This document shows, in pieces, positions 1 through 9,174 of a stretch of 64,000 nucleotides of DNA. Origin of the DNA: Advenella kashmirensis W13003 (GTDB lineage Bacteria > Pseudomonadota > Gammaproteobacteria > Burkholderiales > Burkholderiaceae_B); the NCBI RefSeq assembly GCF_000506985.1, contig NZ_KI650980.1, positions 620,001-684,000 of the forward strand, written 5' to 3'. The notes beneath the pieces are model-generated. The model was not told the origin of the DNA, did not search any database, and saw only the letters and a program-made list of their open reading frames with translations. Numbering within the stretch: the stretch's first letter is position 1; every line of letters starts with the position of its first letter. A program made the position numbers and the translations under genes.

Positions 1-730
1 GCAAATCCTGAATGGATAGCAGCCCACCGTTAGCCGACATATCATTTGCAATATGTCGCGCAATATCCCCATGGTAGAAATCGTCCGCGCCGCGCCGAGA
101 CAGGTGCTGTAAAGTTTGCAATAGCGCCGGGTTATCAATGCGATCGCCCGGACGCTTGAACGTGCCGTCTGGGTTCAGGAAGACTTCCCGTCCCGTTTTC
201 GAGAGCGCCAGACGATCGCAAGTTTCCAGCATTCCGCCGGGAGCCACGTCGAGCGCACCATACTGGTACATATGAGGTCGCACCACGACACCATTACGCG
301 CATGAGCGATAGCTGGCTCAAGCACGTCGGCAAATGACCATGTCCCGTAGCGCGACAGCGCATAATCTAGACCAGCCAATGTGCCCGGCGTGCCAATAGA
401 CTGGTAACCCGCTTCATTGACGTTCCCTTCTACCACAAATGCGTAACCATCTGGAGTCTCATTGATATTACGTCCTGCCCAGATATCGTCGCTGGCGGCC
501 GCCGGAACGCGAGCGCCAAAATCGATACACGTATGAACACCATTATCTGGCATCGCAAGCTGTAGTGTTCCGTACCCTGCTATACCGGCCATTAACGGGT
601 CTACAACACACTGGGTAAAGGCCGCGGCAATGGCGGCGTCCACGGCATTGCCGCCTGCCATCAGAACGCGGGCCCCCGCTTCCGCTGCTTCCGGCTGGGC
701 AGCAGCGATCATCGCTTCTCTAGCGGGCAT
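1..730 (-). CDS. Gamma-glutamyltransferase, N-terminal part (cut by window edge)
   Basis: The reading frame is open from an ATG at 728-730 to the window edge, about 243 residues. It carries typical gamma-glutamyltransferase N-terminal features: an AGGNAVDAAIAAA segment near the start, then GYGTLQLA and GTPGTLAGLDYAL, all family hallmarks. Such Ntn-hydrolases hydrolyse or transfer gamma-glutamyl groups, usually in the periplasm. No signal peptide is seen on this start, so it may be cytoplasmic. The nucleophile threonine lies in the missing C-terminal half, so activity cannot be judged. The start overlaps the end of the upstream serine-hydrolase gene by 11 bases, implying one transcript with that gene and the Bug gene before it. 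A start a few codons upstream at TTG is possible. Confidence 0.85.
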   Translation of the reverse strand, partial: MPAREAMIAAAQPEAAEAGARVLMAGGNAVDAAIAAAFTQCVVDPLMAGIAGYGTLQLAMPDNGVHTCIDFGARVPAAASDDIWAGRNINETPDGYAFVVEGNVNEAGYQSIGTPGTLAGLDYALSRYGTWSFADVLEPAIAHARNGVVVRPHMYQYGALDVAPGGMLETCDRLALSKTGREVFLNPDGTFKRPGDRIDNPALLQTLQHLSRRGADDFYHGDIARHIANDMSANGGLLSIQDL

Positions 731-1916
731 GACCAATATCCATCCGATCGGAGACGGCTGCAATCAATGCATTAAGCTCCTTATCTCGATCAGGTTCGTA
801 TTCACTTACGTATCGGGGCTCCGGATAGACCGCCAATTGAATTACGACCAATTTCGCTGTCCGGTCAATGAAGATTCGCTGCCCCGAATGCCCCATCGCC
901 AGCATGGCTCCGTCGTCACGCAACCACCAGCTATAGCCGTAGGACCGCAAACCGAGTGCGCTGCGATGCGAGGCAAGCTGATCCTCAGGAATGTAAAATG
1001 CGGGCTCGGCAGCCTGGTCGACCCAGGATTCGGGCAAGATCCGATTGCCCTCCACTATTCCTCCGTCGATGACAAATTGCGCAAAGCGGCCCATGTCTCT
1101 TAGGGTCATGCCGGCACGACTCCCACCGATTTCTTGGCCTTCTTCCGATTCCAGGGTGTAAAAACCATTGAACTCCATGCCACAAGGTTGCCATATGCGC
1201 TCTGACATATAATCGGCCAACGTCCGGTTTGTTGCCGCACTCAAAACTGCCCCAAGCAGATATGTGTCGCCCGTGTTGTAATGCCACACGGTGCCTGGCG
1301 CATGCGCACGCGGACATGTGCGCAAAAGTTGCAGGACTCCTCCTGGAACCTTGTCCGCCAGCGACTTGCTATATCTGTTGACATCCGAGTGCTTATCCGC
1401 ATAGTCTTCCACCCAAGCGATGCCTGAAGACATTGTGAGCAAATGCCTGATCGTCACAACGTCGTAAGGACAATTTTTCAGTTCGGGTATATAGCGTGAT
1501 ACCTGGTCGTCAATGCTTGAAATAGACCCGTCCTGAATCGCGGCACCAACAAGCATGGCAGTCATCGATTTCACAGTGGACATCGTAGACCAGCGGTCTT
1601 GCGGTTGTAGGCCAAGACCGTAACGTTCCATAACAATTTCGCCGCGGTGAATAACCAAAAGTCCGGCGACATTATTGATATCCATAAAACGGTTCAAGTT
1701 TCTGGTGTCGTCGCCAATTTCATAGCTAATGTCTATCTCGGTCCCTCTGGGAAATGGCTTAGGGCTCGTGCCTTTATTTATTGTCCGAGTGGCGAACAGC
1801 TGATCTACGATGCGGTAGCCATAGGATTGAATACATGGTGGCCAAAGGAGAAAATCCTCTGCCTGCGGCAGATGGACAGAGGGCTGGGCAGTGGGTAGTG
1901 TTGATAGTTTCTGCAT
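720..1916 (-). CDS. Serine hydrolase, beta-lactamase class C / 6-aminohexanoate-dimer hydrolase type
   Basis: This 398-residue protein has the three signatures of penicillin-recognising serine hydrolases: S-T-V-K with the nucleophile at about Ser113 and Lys116, Y-N-T at about Tyr213, and a late GHSG box standing in for KTG near residue 343. The spacing closely matches nylon-oligomer hydrolase NylB (Ser112/Lys115/Tyr215). That suggests amide or ester hydrolysis rather than cell-wall synthesis. No clear signal peptide is visible, so it is probably cytosolic. It sits between the Bug binding-protein gene and gamma-glutamyltransferase, all on one strand. I infer that the operon takes up and hydrolyses a small amide or gamma-glutamyl compound. 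The substrate is unknown. Confidence 0.85.
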   Translation of the reverse strand: MQKLSTLPTAQPSVHLPQAEDFLLWPPCIQSYGYRIVDQLFATRTINKGTSPKPFPRGTEIDISYEIGDDTRNLNRFMDINNVAGLLVIHRGEIVMERYGLGLQPQDRWSTMSTVKSMTAMLVGAAIQDGSISSIDDQVSRYIPELKNCPYDVVTIRHLLTMSSGIAWVEDYADKHSDVNRYSKSLADKVPGGVLQLLRTCPRAHAPGTVWHYNTGDTYLLGAVLSAATNRTLADYMSERIWQPCGMEFNGFYTLESEEGQEIGGSRAGMTLRDMGRFAQFVIDGGIVEGNRILPESWVDQAAEPAFYIPEDQLASHRSALGLRSYGYSWWLRDDGAMLAMGHSGQRIFIDRTAKLVVIQLAVYPEPRYVSEYEPDRDKELNALIAAVSDRMDIGHAR

Positions 1917-1958
1917 CTTTGTCTTTGCAATACTGTTATATGGAAGAGAATCGGTAAA

Positions 1959-2963
1959 TCAGTTATTGCGAATACCCATACTTTTTACAATGGGTCCCCA
2001 GATCCTGGTTTCCCGCTTCATGGTTTCGAGCACTGGTTTCGGACCAAACGCCTTAGGCCCCACCATATATAATTCTGCAACCTGTTTACGTGCATTCTCG
2101 TCGGCCCAGAACTTGCGTGTGGCCTCTGTTAACCGATCGATAACGTGCGAGGGTGTTCCTTTGGGAGCCATTAAGCGATACCAGCCACTACCAGGAAAAC
2201 CGGTGACACCAGCTTCGGCAACTGTTGGCACATCCGGTAGTTCCGGCAGGCGCTCGTCACCGAAAACAACTAACGGAATCGCCTTCCCTGCCCTGATTTG
2301 CGGCAACGCGCCTGATTGTGCATCAGCGGCAAAATTTACCTGGCCGCTTACCAGATCGACCATTGCCGGCGCAGCACCTTTATAGGGTACATGAGTCATC
2401 TCAATACCAAAATGTTTTGCCAGGAAAGCAACATTAAGATGAGTCGAATTACCGATGCCGGCCGAGCCGTAAGTGAATTTACCCGGATTGGCCTTGGCCT
2501 GATCAACCAACTCGTTGATGGAACGAATGTGAGTTGAAGGATTGGAAACCAGTATTTGAGAAGTCACAGCTATTTCTGTGACCGGATCGAAATCCCGGCC
2601 GGGATTGTAGGCTAGCTTGGTGTATGTAAACGGGTTGATCGACATTGTGGACGTGCTCCCGAACAACAGCGCGTAACCATCGGGACGCTGTTTTGCTACA
2701 TAGGCGGCTGCGATGCTGCCGTTTGCACCCGGTTTGTTTTCAACCACCACCGTACCTCCGATTTCCTTCGATACATAGGCTCCCCAGACTCGCGCCAATG
2801 CATCCGCGGCACCGCCGGCAGCAACCGGGACATACACTGATACAGGGCGTGTCGGCCAAGTTGCTGCCATGGAACACGTTGCGCTCAGCAATAAAGTCAT
2901 CGCAGCTCCGATACCGACTAGCCTTCGTGGATTGAGTTTTTCATGGAAAGCATGAGTGGTCAT
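1959..2963 (-). CDS. Bug/TctC-family periplasmic substrate-binding protein
   Basis: A 334-residue protein with a signal peptide of about 33 residues ending in TCSMA-A. It has the Bug fold hallmarks: WPTRPVSVYVPVAAGGAAD at the start of the mature domain, then VENKPGANG, PDGYALLFG and HVPYKGAAPA. Bug proteins bind carboxylates or related small molecules for tripartite tricarboxylate-type transport or for sensing. I chose the ATG at 2961-2963, preceded by GGAG, over a longer frame start at 3035, because only the shorter form gives a normal signal peptide. It is the first gene of the operon running into the serine hydrolase and gamma-glutamyltransferase, and it is divergent from a LysR regulator. 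Confidence 0.9.
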   Translation of the reverse strand: MTTHAFHEKLNPRRLVGIGAAMTLLLSATCSMAATWPTRPVSVYVPVAAGGAADALARVWGAYVSKEIGGTVVVENKPGANGSIAAAYVAKQRPDGYALLFGSTSTMSINPFTYTKLAYNPGRDFDPVTEIAVTSQILVSNPSTHIRSINELVDQAKANPGKFTYGSAGIGNSTHLNVAFLAKHFGIEMTHVPYKGAAPAMVDLVSGQVNFAADAQSGALPQIRAGKAIPLVVFGDERLPELPDVPTVAEAGVTGFPGSGWYRLMAPKGTPSHVIDRLTEATRKFWADENARKQVAELYMVGPKAFGPKPVLETMKRETRIWGPIVKSMGIRNN

Positions 2964-3039
2964 GAGAAAATTGCTCCGGAAATAAAAGGATATATGACTT
3001 AAGCAATAGTAGAAGCAAATTTTCATAACGTCCAATGCA

Positions 3040-3053
3040 TAATTAGTTAATTA
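3040..3053. promoter_or_regulatory. Candidate LysR operator between lysR and bug
   Basis: The 125-base gap between the divergent Bug and LysR genes contains TAATTA-G-TTAATTA, a near-perfect dyad. It fits the T-N11-A style of LysR boxes and lies about 35 bases before the LysR start. AT-rich chance palindromes are common, so this is a weak call. Confidence 0.3.
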
Positions 3054-3088
3054 CGTATAATAAATTTTTATATTTTTTTGATTGCGTC

Positions 3089-4006
3089 ATGAACATACAG
3101 CAACTTGAGCATTTTTTGGTTCTTGTCGAAACACAGTCGTTCAGTCGCGCTGCTGCCAAGCTGCACCTCACCCAGCCGGCATTAAGCCGCAGCATCCAAG
3201 CCTTGGAGGAAGACTTGGGCGGACGTCTCTTGGAAAGGGACAAAGGAAAAAGGCTCACTCCGCTGGGTGAATTGGCTTTGGTACGTGCTCGAAGAATCCG
3301 TGTAGAACTCTCCGAACTACGTCGTAGTGCCAGCCTGCTGGCAGAATGTGCCGTAGGCACGATCAAACTCGGGCTCGGCCCGACTCCCACGGCGATTTTG
3401 TCGGTGCCTTTGCTGAGTGCAATGATGCGAGAATTTCCCGGAATTAAACTGCTGCTGAGCGGGGGAACACCTGCAATGCAGCTCCAGGAGTTACGTGAAG
3501 GTACGATAGATGCAATGGTTGTACATCGCAACCGCATTCCCGCTGATTCAGATTTGCACTTGGACCTTTTTCCACCGACTCCACTGGGTTTTTCCGTCCG
3601 CGCGAATCATCCTTTGATTGCAGCGTCAGTCATCGACTATGAGTTGCTGGCTCGCTATCCGCTTGCCGCTACGGCAAGAGCAATCAGTGTTGAAGTGATG
3701 CATAGTTTAAATTCTTATCTAGGAGCAGATGCACATTTCGCAGACCTCATACAGTATCAATCGAGCAATATGGAAGCGCTGATCGAGCTGGTCCGGACCA
3801 GCGACACCGTATTTTTTGGCGTACAACATGCAGCCCAGCGCTTCATCGATACTGGCGAACTTGTTCAGTTGAAAATAGGTTCGGCGCTCAAATTATCTTC
3901 TCAATTTGCTTTTATTACTCTCGAAGCTAAGACAATGCCACCCTCATTGGTTCAAATTAGATCATTGTGTGCACAATATCTAGCTTCACAATCAACAGTC
4001 GCTTAA
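3089..4006 (+). CDS. LysR-family transcriptional regulator
   Basis: A 305-residue LysR regulator. The N-terminal winged helix-turn-helix (residues 1-60) reads FSRAAAKLHLTQPALSRSIQALEEDLGGRLLER, followed by a linker helix and a periplasmic-binding-like effector domain from about residue 90. It is transcribed divergently from the Bug / serine hydrolase / gamma-glutamyltransferase operon, which it probably controls. No clear Shine-Dalgarno sequence precedes the ATG, and the leader is very AT-rich. The effector is unknown but is likely the compound handled by the operon. Confidence 0.9.
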   Translation: MNIQQLEHFLVLVETQSFSRAAAKLHLTQPALSRSIQALEEDLGGRLLERDKGKRLTPLGELALVRARRIRVELSELRRSASLLAECAVGTIKLGLGPTPTAILSVPLLSAMMREFPGIKLLLSGGTPAMQLQELREGTIDAMVVHRNRIPADSDLHLDLFPPTPLGFSVRANHPLIAASVIDYELLARYPLAATARAISVEVMHSLNSYLGADAHFADLIQYQSSNMEALIELVRTSDTVFFGVQHAAQRFIDTGELVQLKIGSALKLSSQFAFITLEAKTMPPSLVQIRSLCAQYLASQSTVA

Positions 4007-4029
4007 ACCATGAACGGTCTTCCGTCCTT

Positions 4030-4242
4030 GAATTGAACTGCACCACCATAGCACCCAGAAGGATAAGCGCTGCGCAATATCGCGACACCATGCGTCTGGT
4101 TACTGTTCCATTGGAGGAACCCTGGGCCATACGGGAGCGCAGTCTGCTTGTGCGTGAGTTGGATGCGATGCCTGGTTGTGTGAAAGAGTTGATAGATTCG
4201 TTCATCAAATCACAAGTCGATAAGATTAGCGATGGCTGTTAA
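4030..4242 (+). pseudogene. Remnant: C-terminal end of a LysR regulator
   Basis: The frame ending at the TAA at 4240-4242 encodes a stretch typical of the last 60 residues of a LysR effector domain: APRRISAAQYRD, then VTVPLEEPWAIRER, LLVRELDAMPGC and VKELIDSF. No helix-turn-helix or first half is present, because the DNA upstream belongs to the intact LysR gene ending at 4006 in another frame. I read it as the leftover of a second LysR gene whose front was deleted. It abuts, tail to tail, another LysR gene that starts 7 bases after its stop. A short functional protein is unlikely. Confidence 0.6.
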
Positions 4243-4248
4243 GCGAAT

Positions 4249-5160
4249 CTAGCGGCATACGGATGTCTCCAACAGTCCCGAGGTCAATAATCGTACGCGC
4301 GACGCCACGAGCTTTGCTCCGTCCGATAGCGGGCGCTGGCGCGTCACGCTCAGTGCGATTGTTCTCCGAATCCGCGGCTTTGTAACGAGGCTTGCCTCCA
4401 GTTTTCCGGCGGCCACTTCCTGAGCTACCGCAGCCATAGGCAATAACGTGAAGGCATGACCGCCTGCGGCGACGTCTTTCATCGCCGTCGCGGTTTCGAC
4501 CTCCATCACGATATTCAATTTAGTATCGTGGCGACGGGAAAGCACATCCAGTGTCGCCCTCAAACCGTTGGGTACGGCGGGCAATACCAGCGGAAGTCCG
4601 TCAAGCGCATGAAAATCCAGACTCTCAGCCGCCAGTTCTGGACGACCTGCCTTGCCGATCAGAAAAGTATCCAGTTTGCCAAGAACATCTTCCCCGCGCG
4701 CCGCAGAGGGACCGTAGCGGTTGACCACAATCATGTCCAGACGCCCGGAGGCAAGCTGCTCATCCAAAGATCCGCTGAATCCTTCGGTGACATGCATGCG
4801 AAGTAGCGGCGCACGTTCGCTGATATCGGCCAGCAATAACGGTAATAACTGTCGGGCCAGCGAGGGCAATACACCGATATGTACGGTGCCCGTGAGTATG
4901 CCGGCGGCCTGATGTGCAGTTGTGTTGAGCTGATCGATTTGGTCGAGAACCCGCTTGACTTCTGGATACATGCGTCGCCCAAATTCGGAAAGCACCATGC
5001 CCCGCCCCGTTCTGTCGAACAGGCGTTTACCCCATTCTTTTTCCAGCATGGCGATCTGGCGACTGACCAGAGATTGGGCCATGTCAGATGCAATAGCTGC
5101 ACGGGAAAGCGACTGCATGTCTGCCACCAGCAGAAAAGTACTCAGTTGCTTTAGGTTCAT
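4249..5160 (-). CDS. LysR-family transcriptional regulator of the acyl-CoA operon
   Basis: A 303-residue LysR protein. The helix-turn-helix region (SLSRAAIASDMAQSLVSRQIAMLEKEWGKRLFDRTGRG) is followed by an effector domain with GTVHIGVLPSLA. I start it at the ATG at 5158-5160, where LysR homology begins. The frame is open for 34 more codons, but those residues are non-homologous and hydrophobic. It is divergent from the Bug gene at 5265, with a perfect dyad directly at its start codon. It is therefore the likely regulator of the Bug / acyl-CoA synthetase / crotonase / aldehyde dehydrogenase operon, and probably of itself. Confidence 0.9.
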   Translation of the reverse strand: MNLKQLSTFLLVADMQSLSRAAIASDMAQSLVSRQIAMLEKEWGKRLFDRTGRGMVLSEFGRRMYPEVKRVLDQIDQLNTTAHQAAGILTGTVHIGVLPSLARQLLPLLLADISERAPLLRMHVTEGFSGSLDEQLASGRLDMIVVNRYGPSAARGEDVLGKLDTFLIGKAGRPELAAESLDFHALDGLPLVLPAVPNGLRATLDVLSRRHDTKLNIVMEVETATAMKDVAAGGHAFTLLPMAAVAQEVAAGKLEASLVTKPRIRRTIALSVTRQRPLSDGAKLVASRVRLLTSGLLETSVCR

Positions 5161-5181
5161 GATTTCACTTAAATGGAAATC
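5161..5181. promoter_or_regulatory. Dyad GATTTC-N9-GAAATC, candidate LysR operator
   Basis: A perfect 6-base inverted repeat with a 9-base spacer, touching the start codon of the minus-strand LysR gene and 84 bases ahead of the divergent Bug gene. It contains T-N11-A spacing. The position suits autorepression and activation of the divergent operon. The call rests only on symmetry and place. Confidence 0.45.
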
Positions 5182-5264
5182 TGAAATTATAAACTGTGTA
5201 TTTATATAAATCAGAATTATCGCTAAGCTTGTCGCCAGGACATACAACACCGAAGGAGACAACT

Positions 5265-6245
5265 GTGAAATTAGTCCAATACTTCACGGCGACATGTGTC
5301 GCCGCCTGCCTGCTGGCCCCAACGCTAGTTCACGCGGATGACTCCGCCTATCCGAAACGTCCGATCAATCTGGTTGTCCCATTTTCTGCCGGGGGGCCAA
5401 CTGATGCAATGGCGCGTGTACTGGCTCAGCATCTGGGTCAGCGCCTTGGGCAACAGGTGATTGTGGATAACCGAGGCGGCGCCGGCGGCAGTATTGCCGC
5501 AGAGTTGGTGGCACGTTCAAAGGCTGACGGTTACACGATATTTTTTGGCACCACCGGCACGATGGCAATTAATCCGAGCCTTTACGCCTCGTTACGCTAC
5601 GATCCCGTTAAGGATTTCGCTCCCGTCAGCCTGATGGCCACGACAATGAATGTGCTGGTTGTGAATCCGCAATTGCCCGTCAAAACACTGGGTGAGTTGG
5701 TAAAGCTGGCCAAGGATAGGCCGGGTGAACTCACTTATGGCTCTGCCGGCAATGGCAGTTCAAATCATTTGTCCGGGGAGCTCTTTCGCACCTCCGCCGG
5801 CATCCAGATCAACCACATTCCATACAAGGGATCGGCCCCAGCATTGGTTGATCTGCTTGCCGGCCGGATCTCCATGATGTTCGATACGATTGCCCAGCAG
5901 ACGCAAAATATCTCGGCCAAGAAGGTGAATGCCCTTGCCGTGACAGGACCGACCCGCTCTCCGCTGCTGCCAAATGTCCCAACCGCTGAAGAAGCGGGGC
6001 TTAAGGGTTTCGATGTCACGATCTGGTACGGCGTGCTGGCCCCAAAAGGAACACCAGAGTCAATTGTGAACCGCTTGCAGCGTGAAATTGCAGCTGTGAT
6101 GTCGACCGATGAAATGAAGGCGCGTATGCAGACCGATGGTGCGCAGGCACAAACGACAACGCCGGCGGAATTCGCCAGGCTCATAAACAGCGATATCGAA
6201 AAATGGGCACCCGTTGTCAAGAACTCAGGCGCCACGTTGAATTAA
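5265..6245 (+). CDS. Bug/TctC-family periplasmic substrate-binding protein
   Basis: A 326-residue Bug protein starting at GTG 5265, with AAGGAG seven bases upstream. The upstream in-frame ATG at 5196 lacks a ribosome site and would spoil the signal peptide. The signal peptide (VKLVQYFTATCVAACLLAP...) is cut near VHA-DD. The mature part has YPKRPINLVVPFSAGGPTDA, VDNRGGAGG, DGYTIFFG and HIPYKGSAPALVDLL, all standard for the family. It is the first gene of an apparent five-gene operon. I infer that it captures the acid that the downstream NDP-forming synthetase activates to a CoA thioester. Confidence 0.9.
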   Translation: MKLVQYFTATCVAACLLAPTLVHADDSAYPKRPINLVVPFSAGGPTDAMARVLAQHLGQRLGQQVIVDNRGGAGGSIAAELVARSKADGYTIFFGTTGTMAINPSLYASLRYDPVKDFAPVSLMATTMNVLVVNPQLPVKTLGELVKLAKDRPGELTYGSAGNGSSNHLSGELFRTSAGIQINHIPYKGSAPALVDLLAGRISMMFDTIAQQTQNISAKKVNALAVTGPTRSPLLPNVPTAEEAGLKGFDVTIWYGVLAPKGTPESIVNRLQREIAAVMSTDEMKARMQTDGAQAQTTTPAEFARLINSDIEKWAPVVKNSGATLN

Positions 6246-6259
6246 CACGAGTAGCATTC

Positions 6260-8377
6260 ATGACTTTTTCTTTTGATCCTGTTCTGCAGACAACCCTTGC
6301 CCCCGGCAGCATCGCCGTGATTGGCGCTACGGAAGATCCCAACAAAGTGGGCGGGCGACCACTTCATTACCTGCAGCGGTTCGGCTTTGCGGGTACGATT
6401 TATCCAGTCAATCCGCGTCGCGATACCGTCCAGGGCCTGCCTTCATATGCTTCGCTCACCGAGCTTCCAGACACACCCGATGTCGCCATTGTCGCGGTGG
6501 GCCAGGATGCTGTCCCGAATGTAATTGACCAATGCGCTGCGCGTGGTATCCACTCTGCTATTGTCATGAGTTCGGGTTTTGGTGAGACAGGAAATGCGGG
6601 TGTCGAACGGCAAAAATCATTGGTAGACCAGGCCAGGCGACTGGGCATCAGGCTGGTCGGTCCCAATGCGCAAGGCGTAGCCAATTTCCATACCGGCGCG
6701 GTCATGAATTTCAGCACCATGTTTATGGAGATCGAACCAGAAGATGGGCCGGTTGCAATTGTCAGTCAAAGCGGCGCAGCCAGCGTGATGCCCTATGCCA
6801 TGCTGCGTGAACGCGGCATAGGCGTGCGTTATCTGATCGCATCGGGCAATGACGCGGATACATCGGTGTGTGAATTGGCGCTAGCATGTGCGGCCGATCC
6901 GGACATCCAGGTCATTCTGTTGTATATCGAGTCGCTCGCGGACCCTGATATGCTCTCCCGAACTGTTCGACTGGCTCGTTCGCACGGTGCTGCTGTGATT
7001 GCACTAAAGGCTGGCCGCAGTGCGAACGGCTCCAAGGCAGCAGCCTCGCATACCGGTGCGATTGTCAATGATGACGTGGTGGTCGACGCTTTTCTGGAGC
7101 GCCATGGTATTTGGCGAGCCCCGGATGTACATGGTCTCGTCAATGCGGTTGAACTCTACCTGGCTACACCGCCACGGCCTGCCAACGGCCTGGTCGTGAT
7201 GAGTCATAGCGGCGCAGTCGGCGTGCTTTGCGCAGATGTGGCTGAGACACTGGATCTGCCGCTGACGGAACTGCACCCTGCTGTCATCCGGGATCTTTCC
7301 GGGATCATGCCCAGCTTTGCAACTGCGCAAAATCCGGTAGACCTCACAGCGACGCTCATGACACAAAGTGGTATGTATGCGTCCACGCTTAACGTATTGG
7401 CAACCGATCCACATGCAGATATGTTTCTTATCGGCGTACCGGTCGCCGGTCCGGGTTACGACGTACCCGGCATGGCCGCGGACACCGCGCGCTTTGCCGC
7501 AGCCACCGGCAAGCCTGCGATCGTGTGCGCGCCTCAGGTATCTGTGCGCCAGCACTTTCGCGACGCAAATATACCGGTCTTTGCGAATGAAACCGATGCC
7601 ATTCACGCATTGCACCAATGGAGCCGTCATGGCGCGCTGATCCAGCAGGCTGAAAGGCGCGACGGTCTGGAAACAATCGGCGTGCCTGTTTCGCGCCTCG
7701 GCGCAGGCCATGATCGCTTTCTGAGCGAAGATGCAAGCCTGGCCATGCTTGCCGCTGCGGGTATTCCGATCGTGCCGTATGCTGTTTGCAATAGCGCTGA
7801 CGAAGCCGTGGCGGCATGGCGCGACCTGGGGCATGAAGTTGTTGTCAAAGCCTGCTCTGCCCTTATCCCACATAAATCGGAACATGGCCTGGTGTTCCTT
7901 GGACTGGACAGCGAAATGCAAATTGTCGAGGCATGGAATCGGTGCGCACAAGGCGTCGCTGCCCTGGACGTTCCGTTCGATGGCGTCATCGTTGCCAGGC
8001 GTGTACGGGGCAGACACGAATTTGCACTGGGTGTTCGGCAGGATCCTATCTTTGGCACCGTCGTAATGATCGGTGATGGCGGCAAGTATGTCGAAGCCTT
8101 GCGTGACTTCGTCGTATTGCTCTACCCTTTTTCGGAACAGGACGTGATCGCCAAACTGCGTACGCTGCGTATCGCGCCGATTCTGGACGGCGTACGAGGC
8201 GAGGCGCCAGTGGACCTTGTCGCGCTGGCGCGCGTCGCTGTCGCACTCGGCCGGTTATCAGCCACATATCAACACGACATTGCATCCATTGACCTCAATC
8301 CGCTCATTATTGGCGATATGGGCTCCGGAGGCTGGGCTGTCGATGCCGTTATCGAACGAACAAAGGAGGAGTCATGA
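6260..8377 (+). CDS. NDP-forming acyl-CoA synthetase (acetate-CoA ligase ADP-forming type)
   Basis: A 705-residue single-chain enzyme. An N-terminal CoA-binding domain (LAPGSIAVIGATEDPNKVGGRP, residues about 10-130) is followed by a succinyl-CoA-ligase-like domain with the phosphohistidine motif SHTGA (about His264). A flavodoxin-like part and a C-terminal ATP-grasp domain (about 480-705, ending IDLNPLI) complete it. The family makes acyl-CoA from acid, CoA and ATP with release of ADP and phosphate. It includes feruloyl-CoA synthetase FerA of Sphingobium as well as acetate and pimelate enzymes. The substrate is not readable here. The ATG at 6260 sits 15 bases after the Bug stop. Its end overlaps the next gene in ATGA, so the two are translationally coupled. 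Confidence 0.88.
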   Translation: MTFSFDPVLQTTLAPGSIAVIGATEDPNKVGGRPLHYLQRFGFAGTIYPVNPRRDTVQGLPSYASLTELPDTPDVAIVAVGQDAVPNVIDQCAARGIHSAIVMSSGFGETGNAGVERQKSLVDQARRLGIRLVGPNAQGVANFHTGAVMNFSTMFMEIEPEDGPVAIVSQSGAASVMPYAMLRERGIGVRYLIASGNDADTSVCELALACAADPDIQVILLYIESLADPDMLSRTVRLARSHGAAVIALKAGRSANGSKAAASHTGAIVNDDVVVDAFLERHGIWRAPDVHGLVNAVELYLATPPRPANGLVVMSHSGAVGVLCADVAETLDLPLTELHPAVIRDLSGIMPSFATAQNPVDLTATLMTQSGMYASTLNVLATDPHADMFLIGVPVAGPGYDVPGMAADTARFAAATGKPAIVCAPQVSVRQHFRDANIPVFANETDAIHALHQWSRHGALIQQAERRDGLETIGVPVSRLGAGHDRFLSEDASLAMLAAAGIPIVPYAVCNSADEAVAAWRDLGHEVVVKACSALIPHKSEHGLVFLGLDSEMQIVEAWNRCAQGVAALDVPFDGVIVARRVRGRHEFALGVRQDPIFGTVVMIGDGGKYVEALRDFVVLLYPFSEQDVIAKLRTLRIAPILDGVRGEAPVDLVALARVAVALGRLSATYQHDIASIDLNPLIIGDMGSGGWAVDAVIERTKEES

Positions 8378-9168
8378 CTATCCAAAATACTGTACTGACG
8401 GAATATATCGACGATATTGCAATCATCCGGCTCAATCGCCCCGCAAGCATGAATGCCGTTAATGCACCCTTGCGTTCGGCGCTTACAAAGGTTTTATATA
8501 CGCTCGATGCCGATCCCGGCGTTCGGGCGATGGTATTGACCGGCAGCGGTGAGCGTGCGTTTTGCGCAGGCCAGGACCTCGACGAGTCGGTCACAATCGA
8601 TACCATCAATCTGGCCGATTGGCTCAATCGACAGCACGCCATGTATCAAGCGGTGCGTGACATGAACAAACCAATCGTTGCGGCACTCAACGGCACAGCC
8701 GTGGGCGCCGGATTTCAAATTGCCCTGATGTGTGATTTGCGAGTCGCTCACGCCACACTACGCATGGGACAGCCAGAAATTAAGGCGGGACTTGCAAGCA
8801 TTGTCGGATCGTATCTGATGTCCCTGCAGATCGGACACTCACTGAATCAGGCACTCTCGCTGACCGGAGAACTCATCAGCGGGGAGCGGGCACATGCCCT
8901 CGGCCTGATCAACGATTTGGTGCCGATTGATCAAGTTTTGCCAAGCGCATTGGACCGTGCACGCAAATTGGCTGCCCTGCCGCAAACTGCTATGCGCATG
9001 ACCAAGCAGCGTTTCAGGGAATGCACGCAGGCAGGCTTCGAACAAGCATGTAGCGCCGGTATCCGCTATCAGCTTGAATGCTATGCCACAGGTGAACCGC
9101 AGCAGGTCATGCGCGAATTTCTCTCCCGACGCACTCACTCTGCCCTCTCTCGTTCCACCGAGGATTGA
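8374..9168 (+). CDS. Enoyl-CoA hydratase/isomerase (crotonase family)
   Basis: A 264-residue crotonase. The oxyanion-hole segments are visible as FCAGQDLDE and NGTAVGAGFQIALMCD. The MGQPEIKAGL segment carries the acidic residue expected at the first catalytic glutamate position. The second glutamate position reads ASIVGSYL instead of the usual G-x-x-x-L/R pattern, so the exact chemistry (hydratase, isomerase or lyase) is open. It starts within the stop of the synthetase gene (ATGA overlap) and is followed six bases later by an aldehyde dehydrogenase. I infer that it works on the CoA ester made by the synthetase. Confidence 0.85.
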   Translation: MTIQNTVLTEYIDDIAIIRLNRPASMNAVNAPLRSALTKVLYTLDADPGVRAMVLTGSGERAFCAGQDLDESVTIDTINLADWLNRQHAMYQAVRDMNKPIVAALNGTAVGAGFQIALMCDLRVAHATLRMGQPEIKAGLASIVGSYLMSLQIGHSLNQALSLTGELISGERAHALGLINDLVPIDQVLPSALDRARKLAALPQTAMRMTKQRFRECTQAGFEQACSAGIRYQLECYATGEPQQVMREFLSRRTHSALSRSTED

Positions 9169-9174
9169 ATACTC

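Noticed and set aside
630-1103. 157-codon plus-strand frame opposite the serine hydrolase
   Set aside because: It lies antisense to two well-supported genes and shows no family pattern.
7004-8017. 337-codon minus-strand frame opposite the acyl-CoA synthetase
   Set aside because: Antisense to a clear enzyme with complete motifs; no domain visible.
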